Position numbers and translations under genes: made by a program
Notes under the pieces: model-generated
What the model saw: only the letters and a program-made list of their open reading frames with translations
Told to the model about the DNA's origin: nothing
Database searches by the model: none
Part shown: positions 24,026 through 30,955 of the stretch, one piece after another
Position numbering within the stretch: the first letter of the stretch is position 1
Layout: each line of letters starts with the position of its first letter
Assembly: GCF_000261365.1 (NCBI RefSeq)
Contig: NZ_AJVC01000004.1
Span: 1,042,166-1,106,165, forward strand
Reading direction: 5' to 3'
Origin: Herbaspirillum sp. GW103
Lineage (GTDB): Bacteria; Pseudomonadota; Gammaproteobacteria; Burkholderiales; Burkholderiaceae_D
DNA length: 64,000 nucleotides

Positions 24026-24111
24026 TGCGTAGCGTGCTGAGTTACTTCGTTGCCGGCTTGCTGCTGCTGGCGCCAGCCGTGCTATCGGCTCTGGGCTGGG
24101 TGAAAGGCTGA
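24025..24111 (+). CDS. 28-residue single-span membrane peptide
   Basis: Reads MRSVLSYFVAGLLLLAPAVL then SALGWVKG. A basic N-terminus, about 18 hydrophobic residues and a short polar end make one membrane span or a short signal-like peptide. The ATG overlaps the upstream stop (TGATG) and the stop is 2 bp before the next ATG, which argues that it is translated in the operon. Function unknown. Confidence 0.5.
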   Translation: MRSVLSYFVAGLLLLAPAVLSALGWVKG

Positions 24112-24113
24112 TC

Positions 24114-24467
24114 ATGCGCTGCGCCCGTATTAAGGATCACGCGTCCTTCCGTCCCGTCACGGATCTGCTGCGCGAGCGTGCAGCACAGGTGCCAACACCA
24201 CGCGGCGATGAGGCAGCAATGGCCGAGCTGGAAAAGGCAATGACTCTGTTGCGCTCCCGTAAGCGCCCGAATAACCAGATCGGCATCGCCTATTCCTGGG
24301 CGGCCACCGCCAAGCCGGTGCGCCGGCACATCCTGGCCCTGGCGGGCCTCTCTCCGGACCGCTGGGAATCCCCCATTCACTCCTTTACCGAAGCCGAGCG
24401 CCTGGCAATGCGCCATGCCGTGCTGCGTGCAATCTCGACCTACGAAAGAGCTCTCAATGCAGTATAG
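24114..24467 (+). CDS. Early-region protein of unknown function
   Basis: 117 residues, helical, with conserved-looking segments FRPVTDLLRERAAQVPTPRG and ALAGLSPDRWESPIHSFTEA. Proteins of this style sit before gene A in P2-like phages, but I cannot name a function. It overlaps the start of A by 11 bp. Confidence 0.65.
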   Translation: MRCARIKDHASFRPVTDLLRERAAQVPTPRGDEAAMAELEKAMTLLRSRKRPNNQIGIAYSWAATAKPVRRHILALAGLSPDRWESPIHSFTEAERLAMRHAVLRAISTYERALNAV

Positions 24468-26508
24468 AAAAGTCGATGCGAAGACGCGACGCCAGCACAA
24501 AGCCTTTCTCGATTCGCCTCAGTTTGCCAGCGAACTGGAACGCATCCCGCTGAAGTGGCGCGGCCGTGTTGTTAGCCAGGCGCTTGAGCTCATGTCGGTA
24601 TGGCACTGGCGCCGGATCTTCGAGCCGGTCGCCCTCGATTTTGTGCGTGACTTCGCTGACCAGTATGTGCCGGCTGGCATTGATCTGTCGCAGGATGACG
24701 CCGAAATTTGCACCACTGCCGAGAAGGCGGCGGAGAACGTCAAGAAGATGCTATGGAAGGCGATTTCCGACACACACGCTCGCGACATCATCGAGCAGGA
24801 ATGTAGCGACTACGGCATTGACGTTCCCGAAGTGGACGACGATGACCTACGCGCCATCATCGCGCGGGTAGTGGACCCACGCTGGTGGCGCCGTCAACTA
24901 CGCAAGGTGGTCGGTCGTGCGTTCGAGGGCGGCAATATTCGTCTTGGCTATGTTCACTATCACGGCGAGCCCTATGCCAGCAATGATGCTGTGCTGTCGC
25001 GCCTGGCGCAGAACAAGCGTAATGCGGCTGCCCTGGAAGCGACGATGGTGCGCAACGAGGCCGGCCAGGAATTCAGCATTGCTGAACTGGCCGAGAAAAC
25101 GACCGCAAACAAGACCATTCGTCGCGGTGAGCTCATGCTGCGCATCAACGGTTTCGAGACGATTGCGAAGGAGTGCAACGATCAGGGTCTTTTCCTCACC
25201 TGGTCTTGCCCATCGCGCTTCCATGCGACGCTGCATACGGGCAAGCCCAATCCGAAGTATGACGGCTCCGATCCGCGCACGGCCAATAAATACCTGGGCA
25301 AGATGACTGCACTGGCGCGCTCGGCGCTGGCACGGCGTGGCATCGGCCTGTACGGCTTCCGCATTGCTGAACCGCATCACGATGGTTGCCCGCACTGGCA
25401 CATGCTGGTGTTCGTGCGCGCTTTGCCGGGCTATACCACCCCGCACGTCAAGGACGTGGCCGGCCGTGCTATCCGCGTCATGAAGCGCTACGCCTGGCGC
25501 GCAGACCGTGGCGAGCCGGGTGCATTCAAGCGCCGCCTTGATGTGAAGCGCATTGACTGGTCGAAGGGCAGCGCCGCCGGCTACATCGCCAAGTATGTGG
25601 CCAAGAACATTGACGGTGTAGCCGACCACAAGACCAAAGAAGGCTATGTAGTGACCACTGACACGGCCGGCGATTATGAGCTGACGCCATCGGCACGCGT
25701 AGAAGCCTGGGCCGCCCGCTGGGGCATTCGGCAGTTCCAGCAGTGGGGAGGCGCACCTGTGAGCATCTGGCGCGAGCTGCGCCGCGTTCCGGCAGATATG
25801 GTGCAAGAGGCGCCGCCAGCGATGGCCGCCGCCTGGGATGCCGTACAAAAAATCGAGGGCGAGAAGCGTGCATGCTGGGCCAGCTATTTGCGTGCCCAAG
25901 GCGGTGCCATCGTGAAGCGCGACGATCTGATGGTCACCCTGGCCAAAGAGACCAAGACTGTCAGCGGCCGCTATGAAGAGTGTGAACGCGTGATGCCCTA
26001 TGGCGTCCAGTGCCGCCAAATGGCCGGGGTGGTCTTTAAATCCGTTCGACACACATGGACACCAGTTCAAGGGCACGACGCCCGCGCAACGGCGGGTTCG
26101 GGGTTCCCTTGGACTCGTGTAAATAACTGTACGCAGCCCGCCGCGCCTGCCTTTGCGGCCGATGCGTCCTTTGAGCCGAAGACCGCGCCGGCGCCGGTTA
26201 TGTTCAAGCCCGACCAGGCCGCGCAGATCGATCATGCCTGGCTCGCCCTGGGCGCATGTCCCTGGCCTCGACCGGTGGTGGACGACATGCCGACATGGCC
26301 AGGGCCAGCCATGACCGCCGATGAACAGCGCCGAGCCCTGGCCGCCTGGGATGCCATCAAGGCGTGCCCCTGGCCACGCGTGGTGCCTGTGCCGGACAAG
26401 TCCCCGCGCCACGGCACGCCGCGCCAGGTCGCCGACTGGCGCGCCGGCCGGCTCGATGTGACCGAACTTCCGATTGATACCAACCCAACGAAAGGGAACG
26501 CCCCATGA
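24457..26508 (+). CDS. A: Rolling-circle replication initiator (P2 gpA family, HUH endonuclease)
   Basis: 683 residues from ATG 24457 (GAAAGAG upstream; an in-frame ATG at 24415 is less likely). The metal-binding HUH motif is CPHWHMLVF with H313 and H315. The paired nicking tyrosines are in GYIAKYVAKN, Y376 and Y380, spaced by three residues as in P2 A. It would nick the phage origin, which in P2 lies inside this gene, and stay linked to the 5' end. The C-terminal region repeats ACPWPR (near residues 600 and 635). The stop overlaps the next gene. Confidence 0.94.
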   Translation: MQYRKVDAKTRRQHKAFLDSPQFASELERIPLKWRGRVVSQALELMSVWHWRRIFEPVALDFVRDFADQYVPAGIDLSQDDAEICTTAEKAAENVKKMLWKAISDTHARDIIEQECSDYGIDVPEVDDDDLRAIIARVVDPRWWRRQLRKVVGRAFEGGNIRLGYVHYHGEPYASNDAVLSRLAQNKRNAAALEATMVRNEAGQEFSIAELAEKTTANKTIRRGELMLRINGFETIAKECNDQGLFLTWSCPSRFHATLHTGKPNPKYDGSDPRTANKYLGKMTALARSALARRGIGLYGFRIAEPHHDGCPHWHMLVFVRALPGYTTPHVKDVAGRAIRVMKRYAWRADRGEPGAFKRRLDVKRIDWSKGSAAGYIAKYVAKNIDGVADHKTKEGYVVTTDTAGDYELTPSARVEAWAARWGIRQFQQWGGAPVSIWRELRRVPADMVQEAPPAMAAAWDAVQKIEGEKRACWASYLRAQGGAIVKRDDLMVTLAKETKTVSGRYEECERVMPYGVQCRQMAGVVFKSVRHTWTPVQGHDARATAGSGFPWTRVNNCTQPAAPAFAADASFEPKTAPAPVMFKPDQAAQIDHAWLALGACPWPRPVVDDMPTWPGPAMTADEQRRALAAWDAIKACPWPRVVPVPDKSPRHGTPRQVADWRAGRLDVTELPIDTNPTKGNAP

Positions 26509-26648
26509 CCGCGTTTCGTGTCGTCGTGCGCACTGCCAGCGCACGCCATTCCTACACCGCCATCGCAGCACATAGCTGCGACGTGATCGCCGCCGCCGTC
26601 GATCGCTTTGGCGTGTGTTCTGTAACGGCCACCAAGGAGAAGAAATAA
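26505..26648 (+). CDS. Small protein of unknown function after gene A
   Basis: 47 residues (MTAFRVVVRTASARHSYTAI, then HSCDVIAAAVDRFGVCSVTA). The ATG overlaps the A stop as ATGA and its TAA overlaps the next ATG, so a coupled small gene is likely. The layout suggests a compact alpha/beta protein. No family recognised. Confidence 0.6.
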   Translation: MTAFRVVVRTASARHSYTAIAAHSCDVIAAAVDRFGVCSVTATKEKK

Positions 26649-27010
26649 TGAATGCACCCGTGAAATTCGATGTGATCGCTACCACCAGCAACAAGCCGCG
26701 TGACTTCGTGATGCAGCCCCCGCAGTCCCTGGACCGCATCACCTTCAATACGCCCGACGATGGCGTGTTGGCCGGTTATGTGTCGGTCATTCGTCAACAC
26801 CTGGGCAATGGTGAGCGATTCGCCTGGGTCGAGCTCGACAACGAGCCGGCCGGGCTGTTCCGCGGCGTGCCCTTGGCAGACATCCTCACTTGCGACGATG
26901 CCGGAGACCTGCGCCGAAATACCCCGAACGGCGAAGACATACGTCTTTGCCTGAGCGACTACAGCAGCAGCCTGCGCCGTGAAACTGGAACCAGGGAACC
27001 GCAGTCATGA
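26648..27010 (+). CDS. Phage protein of unknown function
   Basis: 120 residues from ATG 26648, which has AAGGAG about 10 bp upstream. It reads MNAPVKFDVIATTSNKPRDF, then RFAWVELDNEPAGLFRGVPL and a C-terminus rich in Arg and Ser. I do not recognise a domain. It overlaps the preceding and following genes by 1 and 4 bp. Confidence 0.6.
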   Translation: MNAPVKFDVIATTSNKPRDFVMQPPQSLDRITFNTPDDGVLAGYVSVIRQHLGNGERFAWVELDNEPAGLFRGVPLADILTCDDAGDLRRNTPNGEDIRLCLSDYSSSLRRETGTREPQS

Positions 27011-27249
27011 GTAATCTGTTTCTCGACGATGAGAGTCTGGACCGCCTCACTGGAATTCGGCGGGGCTCCACGCGCGCAGGCGTGAAGAGGTCCAAACATC
27101 AGCTTCAAGCCGCCTTCCTGCGCGAGGCCGGCATACCGTTCATCTCGAATGCGAGGGGCCAACCGGTGGTATTGGTGTCAGCCGTAGAATCCCGCCGTTC
27201 AACTGAGGCGCCTAAGCAGGCGTGGCAACCAGCGGCAATAAGGGCATGA
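27007..27249 (+). CDS. DUF4224-family protein next to integrase
   Basis: 80 residues. FLDDESLDRLTGIRRGSTRA, then LREAGIPFISNARGQPVVL is the DUF4224 pattern often found just before phage integrases. A role as excisionase or recombination helper is possible from its place but not shown. The stop is one base before the integrase ATG. Confidence 0.72.
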   Translation: MSNLFLDDESLDRLTGIRRGSTRAGVKRSKHQLQAAFLREAGIPFISNARGQPVVLVSAVESRRSTEAPKQAWQPAAIRA

Positions 27250-27250
27250 C

Positions 27251-28336
27251 ATGGGACGCAGACCTTCCAAGAACTCGAACCTACCAAAGGGTATGCGCGC
27301 ACGCATACAGCGCAGCGGAACGATCTACTACTATTACGAAATCGGTGGCGAAACACGCAAAGAAATCTCTCTCGGTTCGAACTACGTTGAAGCTATTCGC
27401 AAGTGGGCCGAGCTGGAAGTTGCCCCGCCTATTACTGTGGCAAAGGTGGTGACGTTTCGCTATGCCTGCGAGGTCTACCAGAAAAAATATCTGCTAGAAA
27501 ATGCAGCAAAGACTAGAGAAGAGAAACTTCGGCAGATTGAAACTCTGCTCGAATTCTTCAACAATCCACCTGCACCGCTGGCCGAGATAAAGCCCATCCA
27601 CATCAGACAATTCATGTCCTGGCGCGTACAGCGAACACAAGAGGCCATGCGGAAAAAAGAGCTGCAGGTCGAAGGCCATGAGGGACGCGTCGCGGCCAAT
27701 CGAGAGAAGTCATTGATCTCTCATATCTGGAACACGGCACGTGCCGAAGGACTGACCGATCTACCTAACCCATGTGCAGGCATCAGGTCTTTCCGCGAGT
27801 TCGGGCGGGAGACCTACGTCTACAACGAAGCATTCCAGGCGGTATGGGAGAAGGCGGATGTACCAACCCGTGAGGCAATGGATCTTGCTTACCTCACAGG
27901 CGGCCGACCGGCCGATTTATTGAAGATTGACGAAACGCACCTGCGTGAAGGTAGTATCGAGGTACGGCAGAACAAAACCGGCCACAAATTGCGCATCGCT
28001 ATCGAGGGGAAATTGGCTATCTTGATTGAACGCATCAAGGCCAGGAAGCGGGCAATCTCGGGTGCCGTAGTCTCGACTAGGCTAATCGTCAACGAAGAAG
28101 GGCAGCCTCTCGGGAAGTATGCGTTGCGCTTCCGATTCGATGCGGCCCGCACGGCGGCCGGCATTGAAGGAGACGACTTTCAGTTCCGCGACTTGCGCGC
28201 TAAGGCGGCCACTGATAAGACGGACAAGACCAAGGATATCCGAGAAGCCCAGCAGCAGCTCGGCCACACTAGCGTAGTGATGACAGAAAACTACGTTCGT
28301 AAGCGACGTGGTCAAAAGGTCATGCCTACAGAATAA
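27251..28336 (+). CDS. int: Phage integrase, tyrosine recombinase
   Basis: 361 residues. An N-terminal arm-binding region (RPSKNSNLPKGMRARIQRSG) and a core-binding SAM-like domain at about 65-170 precede the catalytic domain. Catalytic residues visible are R219 (TGGRPADL), the lysine in QNKTGHK, R316 in FRDLRAK, H339 in LGHTS and nucleophile Y348 in ENYVR. Position 313 is Arg where many members have His (RDLR for HxLR), as in related phage integrases. It ends at a shared terminator 414 bp before the tRNA-Thr 3' end, the presumed attachment site. Confidence 0.94.
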   Translation: MGRRPSKNSNLPKGMRARIQRSGTIYYYYEIGGETRKEISLGSNYVEAIRKWAELEVAPPITVAKVVTFRYACEVYQKKYLLENAAKTREEKLRQIETLLEFFNNPPAPLAEIKPIHIRQFMSWRVQRTQEAMRKKELQVEGHEGRVAANREKSLISHIWNTARAEGLTDLPNPCAGIRSFREFGRETYVYNEAFQAVWEKADVPTREAMDLAYLTGGRPADLLKIDETHLREGSIEVRQNKTGHKLRIAIEGKLAILIERIKARKRAISGAVVSTRLIVNEEGQPLGKYALRFRFDAARTAAGIEGDDFQFRDLRAKAATDKTDKTKDIREAQQQLGHTSVVMTENYVRKRRGQKVMPTE

Positions 28337-28364
28337 AAGTGGCCGCGCTAGGGCGGCCACTTTT
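28335..28364. terminator. Bidirectional terminator between integrase and a convergent gene
   Basis: AAAAGTGGCCGC (28335-28346) and GCGGCCACTTTT (28353-28364) form a perfect 12-bp stem with a six-base loop, with A-run and T-run on either side. It overlaps the integrase stop and touches the stop of the opposite-strand gene, serving both. Confidence 0.88.
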
Positions 28365-28620
28365 ATCGCAGAACGTTCGTTAGCGTCGTAAGTTCGGCCT
28401 GGACAACAATCCCATGGCCAGCGGCGCCGTTCTTTTGCTTTCCAATAATGTGAAGGACAGTTTTAACTCTGTAGAAACCTTTCTCGACAGCGGGATCAGT
28501 TGGGAATGCAACAATGTCACCAATATTGGGAATTGTATGCACATCATGTTCTACATCGACCAAAGGCAAATTTGTGGGCTCTGGATGCCCCAGGCTGAAT
28601 TGCACTTTAAACATGTTCAC
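28363..28620 (-). CDS. Unknown small protein between integrase and attachment site
   Basis: 85 residues from ATG 28620 (GAGGTGAAC upstream). Reads MNMFKVQFSLGHPEPTNLPL, then IPNIGDIVAFPTDPAVEKGF and RVKTVLHIIGKQKNG. Probably a small beta-barrel-like protein; no family recognised. It is transcribed away from the tRNA, toward the integrase, and lies inside the presumed prophage, so it may be cargo expressed in the lysogen. Confidence 0.6.
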   Translation of the reverse strand: MNMFKVQFSLGHPEPTNLPLVDVEHDVHTIPNIGDIVAFPTDPAVEKGFYRVKTVLHIIGKQKNGAAGHGIVVQAELTTLTNVLR

Positions 28621-28644
28621 CTCAACTCTGGATTCTTGTGAAAA

Positions 28645-28712
28645 AGCGAGTGATTTTTGGAAAACTCGCTAAGTGAAAGAATTGCGAAGCAAAGCTGGGA
28701 TTGCGAAGCAAA
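28645..28712. repeat. Repeats beside the attachment site: candidate integrase/Xis arm sites
   Basis: ATTGCGAAGCAAA occurs twice in direct orientation, at 28681-28693 and 28700-28712 (19-bp period). An inverted pair AGCGAGT/ACTCGCT lies at 28645-28651 and 28664-28670. Direct repeats at this spacing beside the core site are typical arm-type binding sites of tyrosine integrases. Only two copies exist, so it is not a CRISPR array. Confidence 0.5.
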
Positions 28713-28715
28713 CTA

Positions 28716-28743
28716 AAAAGGCTCTCCGGTCGGAGAGCCTTTT
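28716..28743. terminator. Terminator after tRNA-Thr
   Basis: AAAAGGCTCTCC (28716-28727) pairs perfectly with GGAGAGCCTTTT (28732-28743) around a four-base loop. It lies 6 bp past the tRNA 3' end on the minus strand and would stop its transcript. Whether it belongs to the host or came with the phage depends on where the core site ends. Confidence 0.88.
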
Positions 28744-28749
28744 AAATAC

Positions 28750-28825
28750 TGGTGCTGGCTGCAGGACTTGAACCCGCCACCCCCTGATTACAAGTCAGGT
28801 GCTCTACCAGATGAGCTAAGCCAGC
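28750..28825 (-). tRNA. tRNA-Thr (anticodon UGU)
   Basis: 76 nt with encoded CCA. The acceptor stem GCTGGCT/AGCCAGC pairs fully; the anticodon stem CCTGA/TCAGG encloses loop CTTGTAA with anticodon TGT (Thr). The T-arm contains GGGTTCAAGTCC. The 3' end faces the integrase, the usual arrangement when a phage integrates into the 3' part of a tRNA gene and restores it. Confidence 0.95.
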
Positions 28826-28849
28826 AAAACTTCAGCCGGCGATTATATC

Positions 28850-29338
28850 TTACTTGATGCGGGTCAGTACAGGGCGACCACCCTTTTTCGGCGGTTCCGG
28901 ATCATCATCGCCTTTATCGCCGCCTTCGGCGGGTTTCTTTTCTGGCTCGGATACTGGCACCGACGACAAGACCGGTGTGACGCTTTCCTGTTCAGCTGCC
29001 TGCTGCGCCTCCTCTGCCTTGGCCGGCGCCGGGGCTTCGAACGCCATGCCCTGGCCATTCTCTCGGGCATAGATGGCGATCACGTTTTCGACGGGAACCA
29101 GAATATCGCGTGAAACGCCACCAAAACGGGCGCTGAAGTGAATGTTGTCGTTCTCCATCTTCAGACCGCTGGTGGCCTCGAAGCTGATGTTGAGGACGAT
29201 TTCGCCATTCTTGACGAACTGCATCGGCACGCGCGTGCGGCCGTCGACGACCACGGCGATGTGCGGCGTGTAGCCATTGTCGGTGCACCACTCGTAGATG
29301 GCGCGCAGCAGATAAGGCTTGGTGGAGACTTCTGGCAT
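28850..29338 (-). CDS. sspB: ClpXP protease specificity-enhancing factor SspB
   Basis: 162 residues. The substrate-binding domain at about 1-100 (STKPYLLRAIYEWCTDNGYT, PHIAVVVD) tethers ssrA-tagged proteins. A disordered acidic/proline-rich linker follows, then the C-terminal ClpX-docking tail GGRPVLTRIK, like the E. coli XB motif. It lies 120 bp downstream of sspA, as in other proteobacteria. The linker is somewhat long. Confidence 0.95.
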   Translation of the reverse strand: MPEVSTKPYLLRAIYEWCTDNGYTPHIAVVVDGRTRVPMQFVKNGEIVLNISFEATSGLKMENDNIHFSARFGGVSRDILVPVENVIAIYARENGQGMAFEAPAPAKAEEAQQAAEQESVTPVLSSVPVSEPEKKPAEGGDKGDDDPEPPKKGGRPVLTRIK

Positions 29339-29419
29339 GACTGGTGTGGTGTGCGATGCGCCTGTAAAAACCGCATCTGCCGGCTAGGCCGGGGTGGAAA
29401 GCAATCTGAACAACTGGCA

Positions 29420-29449
29420 GCTGCACCACCGCTCAGGCGGTAGTGCAGC
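29420..29449 (-). terminator. Hairpin between sspA and sspB
   Basis: On the minus strand GCTGCACTACCGC pairs with GCGGTGGTGCAGC (one G-U) around a four-base loop, ten bases after the sspA stop. No T-run follows at once. It could partly terminate or stabilise the sspA message so that sspB is made at a different level. Confidence 0.45.
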
Positions 29450-29458
29450 CGGTACGGC

Positions 29459-30070
29459 TTAACGGCGCATGACCTTTTCGGACGGGGTCAGGGCTTCAAT
29501 GTAAGCAGGACGCGAGAAAATGCGCTCGGCATACTTCATCAGCGGGGCTGCCGTCTTCGACAGCTCGATGCCATAGTGATCCAGGCGCCACAGCAACGGG
29601 GCCAGGGCCACGTCCAGCATGGAGAACTCGTCACCGAGCATGTACTTGTTCTTCAGGAACAACGGTGCCAGCTGGGTCAGGCGGTCACGAATCTCGTGAC
29701 GGGCCTTTTCCTGATTCTTCTCGGCAGCCTTGGACTTTTCATTTTCCAGGGTGTGCACGTGAACGAACAGTTCCTTCTCGAAGTTGAACAGCATCAGCCG
29801 CGCGCGGGCACGCATGAGCGGATCAGCCGGCATCAGCTGCGGATGCGGGAAGCGCTCATCGATGTACTCGTTGATGATGTTCGATTCGTACAGCACCAGA
29901 TCACGCTCGACCAGGATAGGCACCTGGCCATAGGGATTCATGACCGAAATGTCTTCCGGCTTGTTGAACAGGTCGACGTCGCGGATCTCGAAATCCATGC
30001 CCTTTTCGAACAAGACGAGGCGGCAACGTTGCGAAAATGGGCAGGTCGTGCCCGAGTAGAGAACCATCAT
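29459..30070 (-). CDS. sspA: Stringent starvation protein A (GST-fold RNA polymerase-associated)
   Basis: 203 residues. A thioredoxin-like N-terminal domain (MMVLYSGTTCPFSQRCRLVL ... NPYGQVPILVERDLVLYESN) is followed by an all-helical C-terminal domain. SspA binds RNA polymerase and aids stationary-phase survival in E. coli. It lies downstream of the cytochrome bc1 genes and upstream of sspB. Two Met codons in a row leave the exact start open by one residue. Confidence 0.95.
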   Translation of the reverse strand: MMVLYSGTTCPFSQRCRLVLFEKGMDFEIRDVDLFNKPEDISVMNPYGQVPILVERDLVLYESNIINEYIDERFPHPQLMPADPLMRARARLMLFNFEKELFVHVHTLENEKSKAAEKNQEKARHEIRDRLTQLAPLFLKNKYMLGDEFSMLDVALAPLLWRLDHYGIELSKTAAPLMKYAERIFSRPAYIEALTPSEKVMRR

Positions 30071-30167
30071 TTTTTCAGAGCCCTAAAACAAAAGGGGGGC
30101 GAGACGCATAACGCTCACCCCGATACGCAATTCCGCAAAAACTGCGCGGATACGTGATTGTACGTTT

Positions 30168-30932
30168 TTACTTGATGTTCTTCCAATAGGACGCGTTCAA
30201 ACGCCACGCCAATACCGAGAAGATTCCCAGGAACAACAGCACCCAGACACCCAGACGCTTGCGCGTATTCTGCGCCGGCTCACCCATCCATTGCAAATAG
30301 GCAACGAGATCGGCGACATTGTTGTCATACTCCGCCGCGCTCATCTTGCCAGGCTTGACTTGTTCGAAGCCGGCAAACTTGTGGATGGTCTTGTTCGCGT
30401 CGTGAGGATCCTTCTCTTCCACGAACTTGGCCTTGCGGATACCTTGCAATTCCCACAACACATGCGGCATGCCAACGTTGGGGAAGAGCATGTTGTTCCA
30501 GCCGGTGGGGCGGCTGTCGTCCGTATAATAACTGCGCAGGTAGGTATAAATCCAGTCCGGACCGCTGCCGGCCTCCGATGCCTTGGCCCGGGCGATCACC
30601 GACAGGTCCGGCGGCGCCGCGCCAAACCAGGCCTTGGCATCCTGCGGCGTCATCGCGATCTTCATCAGGTCGCCGACCTTTTCCCCACTGAACATGAGGT
30701 TGTTCTTGATCTGGTCTTCGGTCAGGCCGATGTCGCGCAGACGGTTGTAGCGCATGGCCGAGGCCGAATGGCAGTTCAGGCAATAGTTGACGAACAGCTT
30801 GGCACCGTTTTGCAGTGAAGAAACATCCTTGGTACGGTCCGGGGCGTGATCCAGCGGGAAGCCCCCTTCGTTGGCGCAGGCCAGCGCCGGCAGCAAGGCC
30901 AGCGCGGCAATCACTTTCTTGAGCAATGTCAT
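30168..30932 (-). CDS. petC: Cytochrome c1 of the bc1 complex
   Basis: 254 residues from ATG 30932. A signal peptide (MTLLKKVIAALALLPALACA) is followed by a single haem c site CLNCH. A C-terminal membrane anchor (LGVWVLLFLGIFSVLAWRL) ends in ASYWKNIK. It passes electrons from the Rieske centre to cytochrome c. It lies 23 bp after cytochrome b. The open frame continues upstream to 31205, but that part lies antiparallel-free within petB in another frame and is not coding. Confidence 0.96.
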   Translation of the reverse strand: MTLLKKVIAALALLPALACANEGGFPLDHAPDRTKDVSSLQNGAKLFVNYCLNCHSASAMRYNRLRDIGLTEDQIKNNLMFSGEKVGDLMKIAMTPQDAKAWFGAAPPDLSVIARAKASEAGSGPDWIYTYLRSYYTDDSRPTGWNNMLFPNVGMPHVLWELQGIRKAKFVEEKDPHDANKTIHKFAGFEQVKPGKMSAAEYDNNVADLVAYLQWMGEPAQNTRKRLGVWVLLFLGIFSVLAWRLNASYWKNIK

Positions 30933-30955
30933 GTTCTTGTCCTTTGGCAGCTGGC

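Larger units (their letters stand above)
1..28760 (+). mobile_element. P2-like prophage, right-hand part (left end outside window)
   Basis: Continuous P2-type gene order is seen: O-N-M-L-X, lysis genes, R-S, V-W-J-I-H, FI-FII-E-T-U-D, then immunity and replication genes and an integrase. Genes Q and P and the left attachment site must lie before base 1. The integrase ends 414 bp from the 3' end of a minus-strand tRNA-Thr gene, so the right boundary is placed in that tRNA. Structural genes in view look intact. The right boundary is inferred, because the matching attL copy is not in the window. Confidence 0.93.

Noticed and set aside
28681..28712. CRISPR array
   Set aside because: Only two 13-bp repeats with a 6-bp spacer, next to an integrase; arm-type recombination sites fit better.
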